This document shows, piece after piece, positions 54,962 to 64,000 of a DNA stretch of 64,000 nucleotides. How positions within the stretch are numbered: position 1 is the stretch's first letter; the number at the start of each line of letters is the position of its first letter. Origin of the DNA: Pseudomonas sp. v388 (lineage in GTDB: Bacteria > Pseudomonadota > Gammaproteobacteria > Pseudomonadales > Pseudomonadaceae). The stretch is taken from positions 62,001 through 126,000 of the forward strand of contig NZ_RHQN01000009.1 of NCBI RefSeq assembly GCF_003935425.1. The letters are read 5' to 3'. The position numbers were made by a program, and so were the translations under genes. A model generated the notes under the pieces. It searched no databases, was not told where the DNA came from, and saw only the letters and a program-made list of their open reading frames with translations.

Positions 54962-56212
54962 TTAGTGAGCGACAGCGGCGGCGCCGTGTTCGTCGATGAG
55001 CGCGCCGTTGTGAAAGCGCTCGATGGAGAAAGGCTTGGCCAACGGGTGCATTTCACCTTTGGCCAGGCTCGCGGCAAACACGTTGCCCGAGCCGGGCGTG
55101 GCCTTGAAGCCGCCGGTGCCCCAACCGCAGTTGAAGAACATGTTCGGCACAGGCGTCTTGGAAATGATCGGGCAGGCGTCCGGCGTGGTGTCGACGATGC
55201 CGCCCCACTGGCGATTCATACGCACCCGCGACAGCACCGGGAACATTTCCACGATGGCCTGGATGGTATGTTCGATCACCGGGTACGAACCGCGCTGGCC
55301 GTAGCCGACCCAGCTGTCGATACCAGCGCCGATCACCAGGTCGCCCTTGTCGGACTGGCTGATGTAGCCATGCACGGCGTTGGACATGATCACGCTGTCG
55401 ATAATCGGTTTGATCGGTTCCGACACCAGCGCCTGCAACGGATGGGATTCGACCGGCAGACGGAAGCCTGCAAGTTTCGCCATGTGCCCGGAGTTACCGG
55501 CAGTCACCACGCCGACGCGCTTGGCACCGATGAAGCCTTTGTTGGTCTCCACCCCGATGCAGACGCCGTTTTCCTTGCGGAAACCGATCACTTCGGTTTG
55601 CTGGATCAGGTCTACGCCCAGCGCGTCAGCGGCACGGGCAAAACCCCAGGCCACGGCATCGTGGCGGGCCACGCCGCCGCGACGTTGCACGGTGGCGCCA
55701 ATGATCGGGTAACGCGTGTTTTTCGAGCAATCCAGGTACGGAATTTCTTCGGCCACCTGCTTGCCATTGAGCAATTCGCCGTCCACGCCGTTGAGGCGGT
55801 TGGCGCTGACCCGACGCTCGGAATCGCGCATGTCCTGCAAGGTGTGGCACAGGTTGTAGACGCCGCGCTGGGAGAACATGACGTTGTAGTTCAAGTCCTG
55901 GGACAGCCCTTCCCACAACTTCATGGCGTGTTCGTAGAGGTGCGCCGACTCGTCCCACAGGTAGTTGGAACGCACGATGGTGGTATTGCGCGCCGTGTTG
56001 CCGCCGCCCAGCCAGCCTTTTTCCACCACCGCCACGTTGGTGATGCCATGTTCCTTGGCCAGGTAATAGGCAGTCGCCAGGCCGTGCCCGCCACCGCCGA
56101 CAATGACGACGTCGTAGACCTTCTTGGGCGTCGGCGTGCGCCACATGCGCTGCCAGTTCTCGTGGTGGCTGAGGGAGTGCTTGAGAAGGCCGAAGCCTGA
56201 GTAATGTTGCAT
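54962..56212 (-). CDS. soxB: Sarcosine oxidase beta subunit
   Basis: SoxB (416 aa) binds FAD and covalent FMN and oxidises sarcosine to glycine. The dinucleotide site is '[19 protein letters not shown]' (residues 34-52), and the FMN-linked histidine is likely H184 in '[14 protein letters not shown]'. It is 17 bases downstream of glyA, heading soxBDAG. Confidence 0.95.
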   Translation of the reverse strand: MQHYSGFGLLKHSLSHHENWQRMWRTPTPKKVYDVVIVGGGGHGLATAYYLAKEHGITNVAVVEKGWLGGGNTARNTTIVRSNYLWDESAHLYEHAMKLWEGLSQDLNYNVMFSQRGVYNLCHTLQDMRDSERRVSANRLNGVDGELLNGKQVAEEIPYLDCSKNTRYPIIGATVQRRGGVARHDAVAWGFARAADALGVDLIQQTEVIGFRKENGVCIGVETNKGFIGAKRVGVVTAGNSGHMAKLAGFRLPVESHPLQALVSEPIKPIIDSVIMSNAVHGYISQSDKGDLVIGAGIDSWVGYGQRGSYPVIEHTIQAIVEMFPVLSRVRMNRQWGGIVDTTPDACPIISKTPVPNMFFNCGWGTGGFKATPGSGNVFAASLAKGEMHPLAKPFSIERFHNGALIDEHGAAAVAH

Positions 56213-56229
56213 GTAGGGCTACTCCTGAC

Positions 56230-57483
<1,254 letters not shown>

Positions 57484-57641
57484 CGCGGTTCTCCCCAGCG
57501 GCGGCGCTGCGCCTGTCTTGTCGGTCGGGCCATAAGCTGCCCATTTGCAAGCGATGGTAGGGCTGGGACAAACCGGTCAATTGCCTATGGACGCCACACA
57601 AAGGCGCGTTTACGACATGTCCTGGGGCATTGTGCATTTCG

Positions 57642-57675
57642 CCTGTGGGAGCGGACCGGGCGGCGCTCCCACAGG
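57642..57675. repeat. REP-type hairpin upstream of glyA
   Basis: CCTGTGGGAGCG and CGCTCCCACAGG are perfect 12-base arms around ten bases. Confidence 0.7.
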
Positions 57676-57701
57676 CCGCGCCCGCAAAATCAGCAGCCAA
57701 A

Positions 57702-57732
57702 AAAAATCCCCCGGTATCAGCGGGGGATTTTT
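57702..57732. terminator. Bidirectional terminator after alaC
   Basis: AAAAATCCCCC and GGGGGATTTTT form an 11-base perfect stem around a nine-base loop, 18 bases past the alaC stop. Each strand gives a T-run. Confidence 0.88.
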
Positions 57733-57749
57733 GTCACGCCCTGTCGCTG

Positions 57750-58967
57750 TCAGACAGCCTTGCCCGGCAGTTGCCCATCGGCCCGGAACATCCCGCGAAT
57801 GCCGCGCACGGCCTGGCGGATGCGGTCCTGATTTTCGATCAGGGCAAAGCGCACGTGATCGTCGCCGTATTCACCGAAACCGACACCCGGCGACACGCAG
57901 ACCTTGGCCTCGGCCAACAGCTTCTTGGCGAATTCCAGCGAACCCAGGTGCGCGTAGGCTTCGGGAATCTTGGCCCAGACATACATCGAAGCCTTGGGAT
58001 TCTCGACCATCCAGCCCAACTCATGCAGGCCTTTGACCAACACGTTGCGGCGTTGGCGATAGTGTTCGGCGATGTCGAGCACGCACTGTTGGTCGCCTTC
58101 CAGCGCGGCGATGGCCGCGACCTGCAGCGGCGTGAAGGTGCCGTAATCGTGATAGCTCTTGATCCGCGCCAGGGCGCCGACCAATTCCGGATTGCCGACC
58201 ATGAAGCCGATTCGCCAGCCGGCCATGTTGTAGCTTTTCGACAGGGTGAAAAACTCCACCGCAATGTCCTTGGCGCCCGGCACCTGCATGATCGAAGGCG
58301 CTTTCCAGCCGTCGTACACGATATCGGCGTAGGCTAGGTCGTGAACCACCAGCACGTCATACTGCTTGGCCAGCGCCACCACCCGCTCGAAGAAATCGAG
58401 TTCCACGCACTGCGCAGTCGGGTTGGAAGGGAAACCCAGGATCATCATCTTGGGTTTGGGAATCGAGCCGCGAATGGCCTTTTCCAGCTCGGCGAAGAAG
58501 TCCACACCCGGCACCAGCGGCACCGAGCGCACCTGGGCGCCGGCGATCACGGCACCGTAGATGTGAATCGGATAGCTGGGGTTGGGCACCAGCACCGTAT
58601 CGCCCTGGTCGAGGGTGGCGAGCATCAGGTGCGCCAGCCCTTCCTTGGAGCCGATGGTGACAATGGCTTCGCTCTCGGGGTCGATATCGACCTCGTAGCG
58701 CTTCTTGTACCAGTTGGAAATTGCCCGACGCAGACGCGGAATGCCACGCGAAGTCGAGTAGCCGTGAGTGTCTTCACGCTGGGCAACGGTCACCAGTTTT
58801 TCGACGATGTGCGGCGGCGTGGCCCCGTCGGGGTTGCCCATGCTCAGGTCGATGATGTCTTCACCACGACGGCGCGCAGCCATTTTCAGCTCGGCGGTGA
58901 TGTTGAACACATAAGGGGGGAGTCGATCGATGCGCGCAAAGCGGCGCGGCGAACCTTGGTCAGCCAT
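57750..58967 (-). CDS. alaC: AlaC-type alanine/aspartate aminotransferase (class I PLP)
   Basis: The 405-aa enzyme transfers amino groups between glutamate and pyruvate. The fold-type I marks are '[30 protein letters not shown]' near residues 20-50, '[13 protein letters not shown]' near 190, the PLP lysine in '[17 protein letters not shown]' near 246 and '[21 protein letters not shown]' near 370. The sequence is typical of AlaC (formerly YfdZ). The ATG at 58967 is used. It is a single gene in its own transcription unit. Confidence 0.9.
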   Translation of the reverse strand: MADQGSPRRFARIDRLPPYVFNITAELKMAARRRGEDIIDLSMGNPDGATPPHIVEKLVTVAQREDTHGYSTSRGIPRLRRAISNWYKKRYEVDIDPESEAIVTIGSKEGLAHLMLATLDQGDTVLVPNPSYPIHIYGAVIAGAQVRSVPLVPGVDFFAELEKAIRGSIPKPKMMILGFPSNPTAQCVELDFFERVVALAKQYDVLVVHDLAYADIVYDGWKAPSIMQVPGAKDIAVEFFTLSKSYNMAGWRIGFMVGNPELVGALARIKSYHDYGTFTPLQVAAIAALEGDQQCVLDIAEHYRQRRNVLVKGLHELGWMVENPKASMYVWAKIPEAYAHLGSLEFAKKLLAEAKVCVSPGVGFGEYGDDHVRFALIENQDRIRQAVRGIRGMFRADGQLPGKAV

Positions 58968-59070
58968 GAGAATCTCGCATACGTAAGCGCCCGGAACCGT
59001 CCGAGCGACGTTGGCCACATGAGGTGGCCTGCTGCGCAAGATAAGGGGCAAGCCAGGTGTTGTCCAGCGG

Positions 59071-59817
59071 TTACAAAATCCGCAGGACCGTCCGCAACCC
59101 CAGCAACACCAGAAAATGAGCGGGGTATATCGCATACGCCCAGCGGCGCATCGGCCAGACGTTGAACGTCAACCGCCTGCGCAGCAATACCATGCCCAGC
59201 AGCGGCGCGAGCAGACAGGCGATGATCGCCGCGATGGAGATCGGATCGCCCCAACCGGCCGCGGCGAACATCTCGGGCCAGGCATTGCCCGCGACACACA
59301 CAGCGCCCGGAAAAACCGCGTACCAGAGGGATCGGCGCAGCACCAGCAACAACACCAGCGGCAACAACACGCCGGGAAAGCCGAACATCAGGGTTTTCTG
59401 AAACAGCACCCCGATCAACAGCGCCACCAGCGCCATGACCCGCGTCGTCGGGTTGCGATGCTGCCAACCCTGCGCCACCAACAGCCCCAGCACCAGCGTC
59501 GGCATGACGTTGAGCGTCGGGGTATCGAGCATGAACAGCCGGTAGGGAATCTCGGACAGCGCGGCAAAGCCCAGCAACCAGGTCAGATAACGCCACTGCA
59601 CGCCTGGAGCCATGACGGCGGCACTGCGCCGCGACAGGTTCGCGGCAATCGCCAGGCAGAACCAGGGAAAGGCCAGGCGACCCGGCACGTAGAACTCGTT
59701 TATCGACCAGCCGACGTAGCGCAGGTGATCCAGCACCATGCACAGCATCGCCAGCCACTTGAGCAGGTCCAGCGCCTTGTCGCGTCCCGGCAGAAAAGGC
59801 GGGTTGGAAAGATCCAT
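59071..59817 (-). CDS. TraX family membrane protein
   Basis: The 248-aa protein has about eight hydrophobic segments and the TraX pattern: '[20 protein letters not shown]' at residues 15-35, '[19 protein letters not shown]' and 'IPYRLFML', then a C-terminal '[19 protein letters not shown]'. TraX of F acetylates pilin, but chromosomal copies in pseudomonads have unknown roles; no conjugation genes lie nearby. GGGAGCG precedes the ATG. Confidence 0.82.
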   Translation of the reverse strand: MDLSNPPFLPGRDKALDLLKWLAMLCMVLDHLRYVGWSINEFYVPGRLAFPWFCLAIAANLSRRSAAVMAPGVQWRYLTWLLGFAALSEIPYRLFMLDTPTLNVMPTLVLGLLVAQGWQHRNPTTRVMALVALLIGVLFQKTLMFGFPGVLLPLVLLLVLRRSLWYAVFPGAVCVAGNAWPEMFAAAGWGDPISIAAIIACLLAPLLGMVLLRRRLTFNVWPMRRWAYAIYPAHFLVLLGLRTVLRIL

Positions 59818-59917
59818 AACGCTCCCGTTCGTCTCGCTCAGTCACGCATGCAATACATGACCGCGCCCCACAATGTTCGCTACAGTGCGCAGCATAAATG
59901 CCCATAAGGAATCGGCC

Positions 59918-60958
59918 ATGACAGACCAAAGCCAACAGTTCGCCAGCGACAACTATTCCGGTATCTGCCCTGAAGCCTGGGCGGCCATGGAACAGGCGAA
60001 CAAGGGGCATCAACGTGCCTATGGCGACGACCAATGGACCGCTCGCGCCTCGGATGATTTCCGCAAACTGTTTGAAACCGACTGCGAAGTGTTCTTTGCC
60101 TTCAACGGCACTGCGGCCAACTCGCTGGCGCTGTCGGCGCTGTGCCAGAGTTACCACAGCGTCATCTGTTCGGAAACCGCCCACGTCGAAACCGACGAAT
60201 GCGGCGCACCGGAGTTCTTCTCCAATGGCTCCAAGCTGCTCACCGCCCGCAGCGCCAACGGCAAGCTGACCCCTGAATCGATCCGCGAAGTCGCGCTCAA
60301 GCGCCAGGACATCCACTACCCCAAGCCACGTGTGGTGACCCTGACCCAGGCCACTGAGGTGGGCAGCGTGTACCAGCCTGCCGAGCTGCGGGCGATCAGC
60401 GCGACCTGCAAGGAGCTGGGCCTTAACCTGCATATGGACGGCGCGCGTTTTTCCAACGCCTGCGCCTTTCTGGACTGCTCGCCGGCAGAACTGACCTGGA
60501 AAGCCGGTGTGGACGTGCTGTGCTTCGGCGGCACCAAGAACGGCATGGCGGTGGGTGAAGCGATTCTGTTCTTCAACCGCGACCTGGCCGAGGATTTCGA
60601 TTACCGCTGCAAACAGGCCGGGCAACTGGCGTCGAAGATGCGTTATCTGTCGGCGCCCTGGGTCGGCCTGCTGGAAAACGATGCCTGGCTCAAGCACGCC
60701 CGCCACGCCAACCGCTGCGCGCAGCTGCTGGCTGAACTGGTCAAGGACATTCCCGGCGTGGAGCTGATGTTCCCGGTGGAAGCCAACGGCGTATTCCTGC
60801 AACTGTCGGAACCGGCCGTGTCCGCGCTGACCGCCCGAGGCTGGCGGTTCTACACCTTCATCGGCAGCGGCGGCGCGCGTTTCATGTGTTCATGGGACAC
60901 CGAAGAAGCCCGCGTGCGCGAGCTGGCGGCGGATATCCGGTTGGTGATGAGCGCCTGA
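59918..60958 (+). CDS. ltaE: Low-specificity L-threonine aldolase
   Basis: LtaE (346 aa) cleaves threonine and allo-threonine into glycine and acetaldehyde. The PLP lysine is K207 in 'LCFGGTKNGM', 'FNGTAANSLAL' near 62 binds phosphate and 'LHMDGARFSNAC' is the aspartate contact. The ATG at 59918 has AAGGAATC upstream. It supplies glycine, consistent with the nearby sox/glyA genes. Confidence 0.94.
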   Translation: MTDQSQQFASDNYSGICPEAWAAMEQANKGHQRAYGDDQWTARASDDFRKLFETDCEVFFAFNGTAANSLALSALCQSYHSVICSETAHVETDECGAPEFFSNGSKLLTARSANGKLTPESIREVALKRQDIHYPKPRVVTLTQATEVGSVYQPAELRAISATCKELGLNLHMDGARFSNACAFLDCSPAELTWKAGVDVLCFGGTKNGMAVGEAILFFNRDLAEDFDYRCKQAGQLASKMRYLSAPWVGLLENDAWLKHARHANRCAQLLAELVKDIPGVELMFPVEANGVFLQLSEPAVSALTARGWRFYTFIGSGGARFMCSWDTEEARVRELAADIRLVMSA

Positions 60959-60971
60959 TCGGCCCGAATCC

Positions 60972-61093
60972 TGTAGGAGCCGGCAGGCGGCGATCCGTCT
61001 TGCTGGCGAAGAGACCGGCGCCGCCTCGACACGTGTGTCGCCTGCCATTACGCCTTCGCGAGCAAGACGGGTCGCCGCCCGCTCGCTCCTACA
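60972..61093. repeat. Long REP pair, 39-base imperfect inverted repeat
   Basis: Arms at 60972-61010 and 61055-61093 are inverted over 39 bases with five mismatches. A small palindrome CGACAC-GT-GTGTCG lies at 61027-61040 in the loop. It fills the gap between convergent ltaE and zapA. Confidence 0.85.
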
Positions 61094-61118
61094 AATACCC
61101 AGCCAACCGCAGACCGCT

Positions 61119-61421
61119 TCAGGCCTGCGTGATCGTCCTGGAAATCGCGTCGACAGTCGCGTCGATCTGTTCCTGATACCGATCCAGTTCGATCTGGTGG
61201 TGCTCTTTCATTTCGATCTGCTGCGAGCACAGGTTCAGTGCAGCCAGCACCAGCAACCGGTCGCCGATAAGGGTCGGGTACTTGCGCTTGGTATCGGCCA
61301 GTGAGGCGTTGAGCATCGCCGCCGCGCGCACCAGCTTCTGGTCTTCGCCATCCGGCGCCTTGACCGAATACTCGTTACCCAGGATCGAGAGAACGGTTAC
61401 CCCGTTACGGTCGTAGTTCAT
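61119..61421 (-). CDS. zapA: Cell division protein ZapA
   Basis: ZapA (100 aa) binds FtsZ and bundles its filaments. The N-terminal globular part 'VTVLSILGNEYSVKAPDGEDQKLVRAAAMLNASLADTKRKY' and the C-terminal coiled coil ('LAALNLCSQQIEMKEHHQIELDRYQEQIDATVDAI') are typical. The gene overlaps the upstream partner by four bases. The region downstream holds only a REP pair; no 6S RNA gene is seen, although zapA is usually followed by it. Confidence 0.93.
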   Translation of the reverse strand: MNYDRNGVTVLSILGNEYSVKAPDGEDQKLVRAAAMLNASLADTKRKYPTLIGDRLLVLAALNLCSQQIEMKEHHQIELDRYQEQIDATVDAISRTITQA

Positions 61422-61651
61422 GCGCCGCCAGCGCTTGCGCTGGTCGCGCGCTCAACCAGTGCCTGAATGCGGGCTGCGGTGCTGCCCTGCTTCTCTTCCT
61501 GCTCCATCAGACTCAGCTGCAGGCTGTCGTTCTCGTCCTTGGCCTGGGCCAGCTCCGCGCTGAGTTGAGCATTCATTTCCTGCAGTTTCTGATTCTGCTG
61601 CACCAGATCACCGACAAGTTGTTCCAACTGGCTTAGGGACGCTTCCAACAT
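61418..61651 (-). CDS. TIGR02449 family coiled-coil protein (ZapB-like)
   Basis: The 77-aa protein is a coiled coil ('LEASLSQLEQLVGDLVQQNQKLQEMNAQLSAELAQAKDENDSL', residues 2-45), as in TIGR02449 proteins found beside zapA in gammaproteobacteria. It starts at ATG 61651; a longer frame to 61702 lacks support. It overlaps zapA with ATGA, so it probably acts with ZapA at the division ring. Confidence 0.88.
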   Translation of the reverse strand: MLEASLSQLEQLVGDLVQQNQKLQEMNAQLSAELAQAKDENDSLQLSLMEQEEKQGSTAARIQALVERATSASAGGA

Positions 61652-61976
61652 TTTGAATTCTCGAGCAAATTTCAACGGGCGCACACGATAAAGAAAAGTC
61701 ACTGCGCATACCAGCGTCGGCCTGCAACTCCGGCCTTTTCACGCATGGGACACGTCAATAACGCAAACGCATAGGCGGCTTGAGACTCCTGATTCGCTAC
61801 CCGGTTCCTGCTGTTCGTCAGACCGGCGGTATGTGCGACAAAACAGCGCAGAGCGCCATCGGTTAGCCATCACTTAAACGGGCGTTATCCATTATTCACA
61901 AGGGCTTACGACGCTTTTGCGCAGACGCCGGAAAATCGTCGGTGCCCGTTTGCGGATAAAGCTGCCGTTCAGGGCC

Positions 61977-62003
61977 TCAAGACTTCAACGAGATGACCGA
62001 TAG
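61977..62003 (+). promoter_or_regulatory. FliA (sigma-28) promoter of the chemoreceptor gene
   Basis: TCAA (61977-61980), 15 bases, then ACCGATAG (61996-62003) match the sigma-28 consensus TAAA-N15-GCCGATAA closely. It would start transcription near 62011, some 57 bases before the ATG. The rest of the 416-base gap from 61652 has no gene I can support. Confidence 0.78.
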
Positions 62004-62067
62004 GCAGTCATCGAATTCACAATATAGCCAAAGCCGCAGGGATCGCGCCTTAACTCTGGAAGCAATT

Positions 62068-63693
62068 ATGTCTCTGCGTAATATGAATATCGCTCCGCGC
62101 GCGTTCCTGGGCTTTGCCCTGATCGGCACGCTCATGCTGATCCTCGGTGTGTTCGCACTCTCGCAAATGAGCAAGATCCGCGGCGCCACTCAGGTGCTGG
62201 CCGAAAACGCCATGCCAAGCATCAAGGCCCTGGACCGTTTTACCGAAGTCAGCATCCGCCTGCGCGTGCTGTCCTACCGCTTGCTGGTCAACCGTGAACC
62301 CGAAACCCAGGAAAAGACCATCGACCTGTTCGCCATGCGTAACAAGCAGGTCACCGACGCCCAGGCCGTTTACGAGAAGTTGATCAGCGGCCCTAAAGAG
62401 CAGGCGCTGTATGACCAGTACGTGCAGCTGCTGAATCAGTATCGCCAGCTCGAATCGCGCCTGATCGCATTGTCCCGTGCCAACAAGGTCGACGAGCTGC
62501 AAAACCTGCTCAACAAGGAAATGCTCAACAACTCGGACGAGATGAACGTCGTGCTCGGCAAACTGGTGGACTACAACACCGACGCGCTGATCAAGACCAA
62601 GGAAGACGCTTCCGCTCAATACGATTCGGCGTTCAACCTGGTGATCGGCCTGCTGATCGCCGCCACCGTGCTGACCATCATCTTTGCCATGCTGCTGACC
62701 AACAGCATCACCCGCCCGATTGCCGCTGCGCTGAACGCTGCCGAGCACATCGCCGAGGGCAACCTGACTCGTCCGATCACCGTCGACGGCACCGACGAAG
62801 CCGGTCGCCTGCTGGCCGCCATGCAAACCATGCAGAACAAGCTGCGTGACACCTTGCATCGCATCTCCGGCTCGGCCACTCAACTGGCCTCCGCTGCCGA
62901 AGAGCTGAACGCGGTCACCGACGAAAGCGCCCGTGGCCTGTCGCAACAGAATGACGAAATCGAACAGGCCGCAACCGCGGTCAACGAGATGACCAGCGCC
63001 GTTGAAGAAGTGGCCCGTAACGCCACCAGCACTTCGGAAGCCTCGAAAGCCGCCACCGCTTCGGCAGGCGACGGCCGCGACCTGGTCATGGAAACCGTCG
63101 GCGCCATCGAACGCATGAGCAGCGATGTACAGAGCACCGCCGACCTGATCGGCAACCTGGCCAACGAATCCCGCGACATCGGCAAAGTGCTGGACGTGAT
63201 TCGCGGCCTGGCCGACCAGACCAACCTGCTGGCCCTCAACGCCGCCATCGAAGCCGCCCGCGCCGGTGAAGCCGGCCGTGGTTTCGCCGTGGTTGCCGAC
63301 GAAGTGCGTGCCCTGGCGCACCGCACCCAGCAGTCGACCAGCGAAATCGAACGCATGATCGGCAGCATCCAGAGCGGTACCGAGCACGCTGTGAATTCGA
63401 TGCGCAACAGCACCGAACGCGCGGAATCGACCTTGAATATCGCCAAGGGCGCCGGTCTTGCGCTGGACACCATCAACTCGGCGGTGGAAGAGATCAACGA
63501 ACGCAACCTGGTCATCGCCAGCGCTGCCGAAGAACAGGCGCAAGTGGCTCGTGAAGTCGACCGCAACCTGGTAAACATCCGCGACCTGTCGGCTCAGTCC
63601 ACCGACGGCGCCAACCAGACCACCGCCGCCAGCACCGAGCTGTCACGCCTGGCCGTGGACCTGAATACCATGGTTTCGCGTTTCAGCCTGTAA
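62068..63693 (+). CDS. Methyl-accepting chemotaxis protein with four-helix-bundle sensor
   Basis: The 541-aa receptor has a membrane helix at residues 12-33, a periplasmic four-helix bundle (about 34-190, TarH/4HB_MCP type), a second helix near 190-212 ('[20 protein letters not shown]'), a HAMP domain and a C-terminal signalling domain with the hairpin '[39 protein letters not shown]'. The ligand is not known; the position next to ltaE matches P. putida PP_0320 (McpH, a purine receptor), but I have not compared the sensor domains. GGAAG precedes the ATG at 62068; a longer frame from 61993 overlaps the promoter. Confidence 0.92.
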   Translation: MSLRNMNIAPRAFLGFALIGTLMLILGVFALSQMSKIRGATQVLAENAMPSIKALDRFTEVSIRLRVLSYRLLVNREPETQEKTIDLFAMRNKQVTDAQAVYEKLISGPKEQALYDQYVQLLNQYRQLESRLIALSRANKVDELQNLLNKEMLNNSDEMNVVLGKLVDYNTDALIKTKEDASAQYDSAFNLVIGLLIAATVLTIIFAMLLTNSITRPIAAALNAAEHIAEGNLTRPITVDGTDEAGRLLAAMQTMQNKLRDTLHRISGSATQLASAAEELNAVTDESARGLSQQNDEIEQAATAVNEMTSAVEEVARNATSTSEASKAATASAGDGRDLVMETVGAIERMSSDVQSTADLIGNLANESRDIGKVLDVIRGLADQTNLLALNAAIEAARAGEAGRGFAVVADEVRALAHRTQQSTSEIERMIGSIQSGTEHAVNSMRNSTERAESTLNIAKGAGLALDTINSAVEEINERNLVIASAAEEQAQVAREVDRNLVNIRDLSAQSTDGANQTTAASTELSRLAVDLNTMVSRFSL

Positions 63694-63718
63694 TTGCCGC
63701 TGGTTCCTGCTCCTATAG

Positions 63719-64000
63719 CTACAACCTCACACTCGCAAACGTCGACTCGTTCCGGGCCTGGCTTAACGCCGACAAAGGTCCGGACAGCGGCGCCAGTACC
63801 ATCGCCTGCGGGATCGGCATCATTGCCACCTGCTGGGTGGTGTTGGAACCTACGCGTTCGTCACGCGGCGGAATGCCGAAGTATTCGCGGTAGCACTTGG
63901 AAAAGTGCGGCGTCGACACGAAACCACACACCGAAGCCACCTCGATGATCGACATCGGCGTCTGCTTGAGCAACTGCCGGGCACGGATCAGGCGCAGTTT
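63719..64000 (-). CDS. gbdR: GbdR-like AraC/GlxA family activator, C-terminal part (cut by window)
   Basis: The minus strand is open from 64000 and ends at 63719, giving 93 residues. They hold the end of an AraC-type DNA-binding domain: 'LRLIRARQLLKQTPMSIIEVASVCGFVSTPHFSKCYREYFGIPPRDE'. The C-terminal tail matches GbdR as I remember it. GbdR activates glycine betaine and dimethylglycine catabolism, including sox and glyA genes, which lie upstream here. The N-terminal effector domain is outside the window, so the identification rests on this end only. Confidence 0.75.
   Translation of the reverse strand, partial: KLRLIRARQLLKQTPMSIIEVASVCGFVSTPHFSKCYREYFGIPPRDERVGSNTTQQVAMMPIPQAMVLAPLSGPLSALSQARNESTFASVRL

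Noticed and set aside
59071-59817. TraX-like gene as sign of a conjugative element
   Set aside because: No other transfer, integration or plasmid gene is nearby, and the flanking genes are core chromosomal ones.
60959-61118. 6S RNA gene downstream of zapA
   Set aside because: The segment is occupied by a REP pair and shows no 6S-like long bulged hairpin.

Overview
The window comes from the chromosome of a Pseudomonas sensu stricto (fluorescens/syringae/putida lineage; species not determined). Evidence for this is the gene order, which from memory parallels that of P. putida KT2440 in this region, the high GC content, and the many REP-type palindromes between genes. I see no prophage, insertion sequence, CRISPR array, tRNA or rRNA. 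The genes look intact; only the two end genes are cut by the window edges.

Layout. (1) 1-2912: lysine catabolism (Lrp-type regulator end, davB, davA). (2) 2981-10635: PQQ cofactor synthesis (pqqF, pqqA, hairpin, pqqB-C-D-E, then an S9 peptidase). (3) 10768-16661: a Pmp3-like peptide, the small RNA RsmY with its GacA box, two acyl-CoA dehydrogenases and a GGDEF protein. (4) 16990-25730: a small rod-protein-like gene, the biotin operon bioB-F-H-C-D, a divergent comF with a BirA-type operator between, modE and a Tat-exported PhoX phosphatase. (5) 25957-31529: a LacI regulator, an ABC importer and a GpdQ-like phosphodiesterase in one tight minus-strand operon. (6) 31732-40230: srkA, rarD, a double-ACT protein, malate synthase G, a lone receiver protein, and a cNMP/CBS/nucleotidyltransferase protein overlapping a DnaQ-like exonuclease. 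(7) 40415-48337: PepSY membrane protein, GST, the creBCD signalling operon with a coupled 54-aa gene, a retropepsin-like protease, an acyltransferase and a DUF2780 protein. (8) 48642-57483: glycine betaine/sarcosine and C1 metabolism (glyA, soxBDAG, purU, fdhA). (9) 57750-64000: alaC, a TraX-like membrane protein, ltaE, zapA with its small partner, a chemoreceptor with a sigma-28 promoter, and the end of a GbdR-like activator.

How the genes fit together. DavB and DavA convert lysine to 5-aminovalerate. The pqq genes make the cofactor of periplasmic dehydrogenases. The sox/glyA/purU/fdhA block oxidises sarcosine to glycine and handles the released one-carbon units; the GbdR-like gene at the right edge is the expected activator. 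Several regulatory sites can be read directly: GacA box for rsmY, BirA site over the bioB promoter, two PsrA-like boxes over an acyl-CoA dehydrogenase promoter, a perfect palindrome before the lacI-type gene and a FliA promoter for the chemoreceptor.

I did not find a clearly new system. The best candidates for follow-up are the LacI/ABC/GpdQ phosphodiester operon, the in-frame REP relic inside pqqF, the displaced zapA pair, and several short uncharacterised genes.
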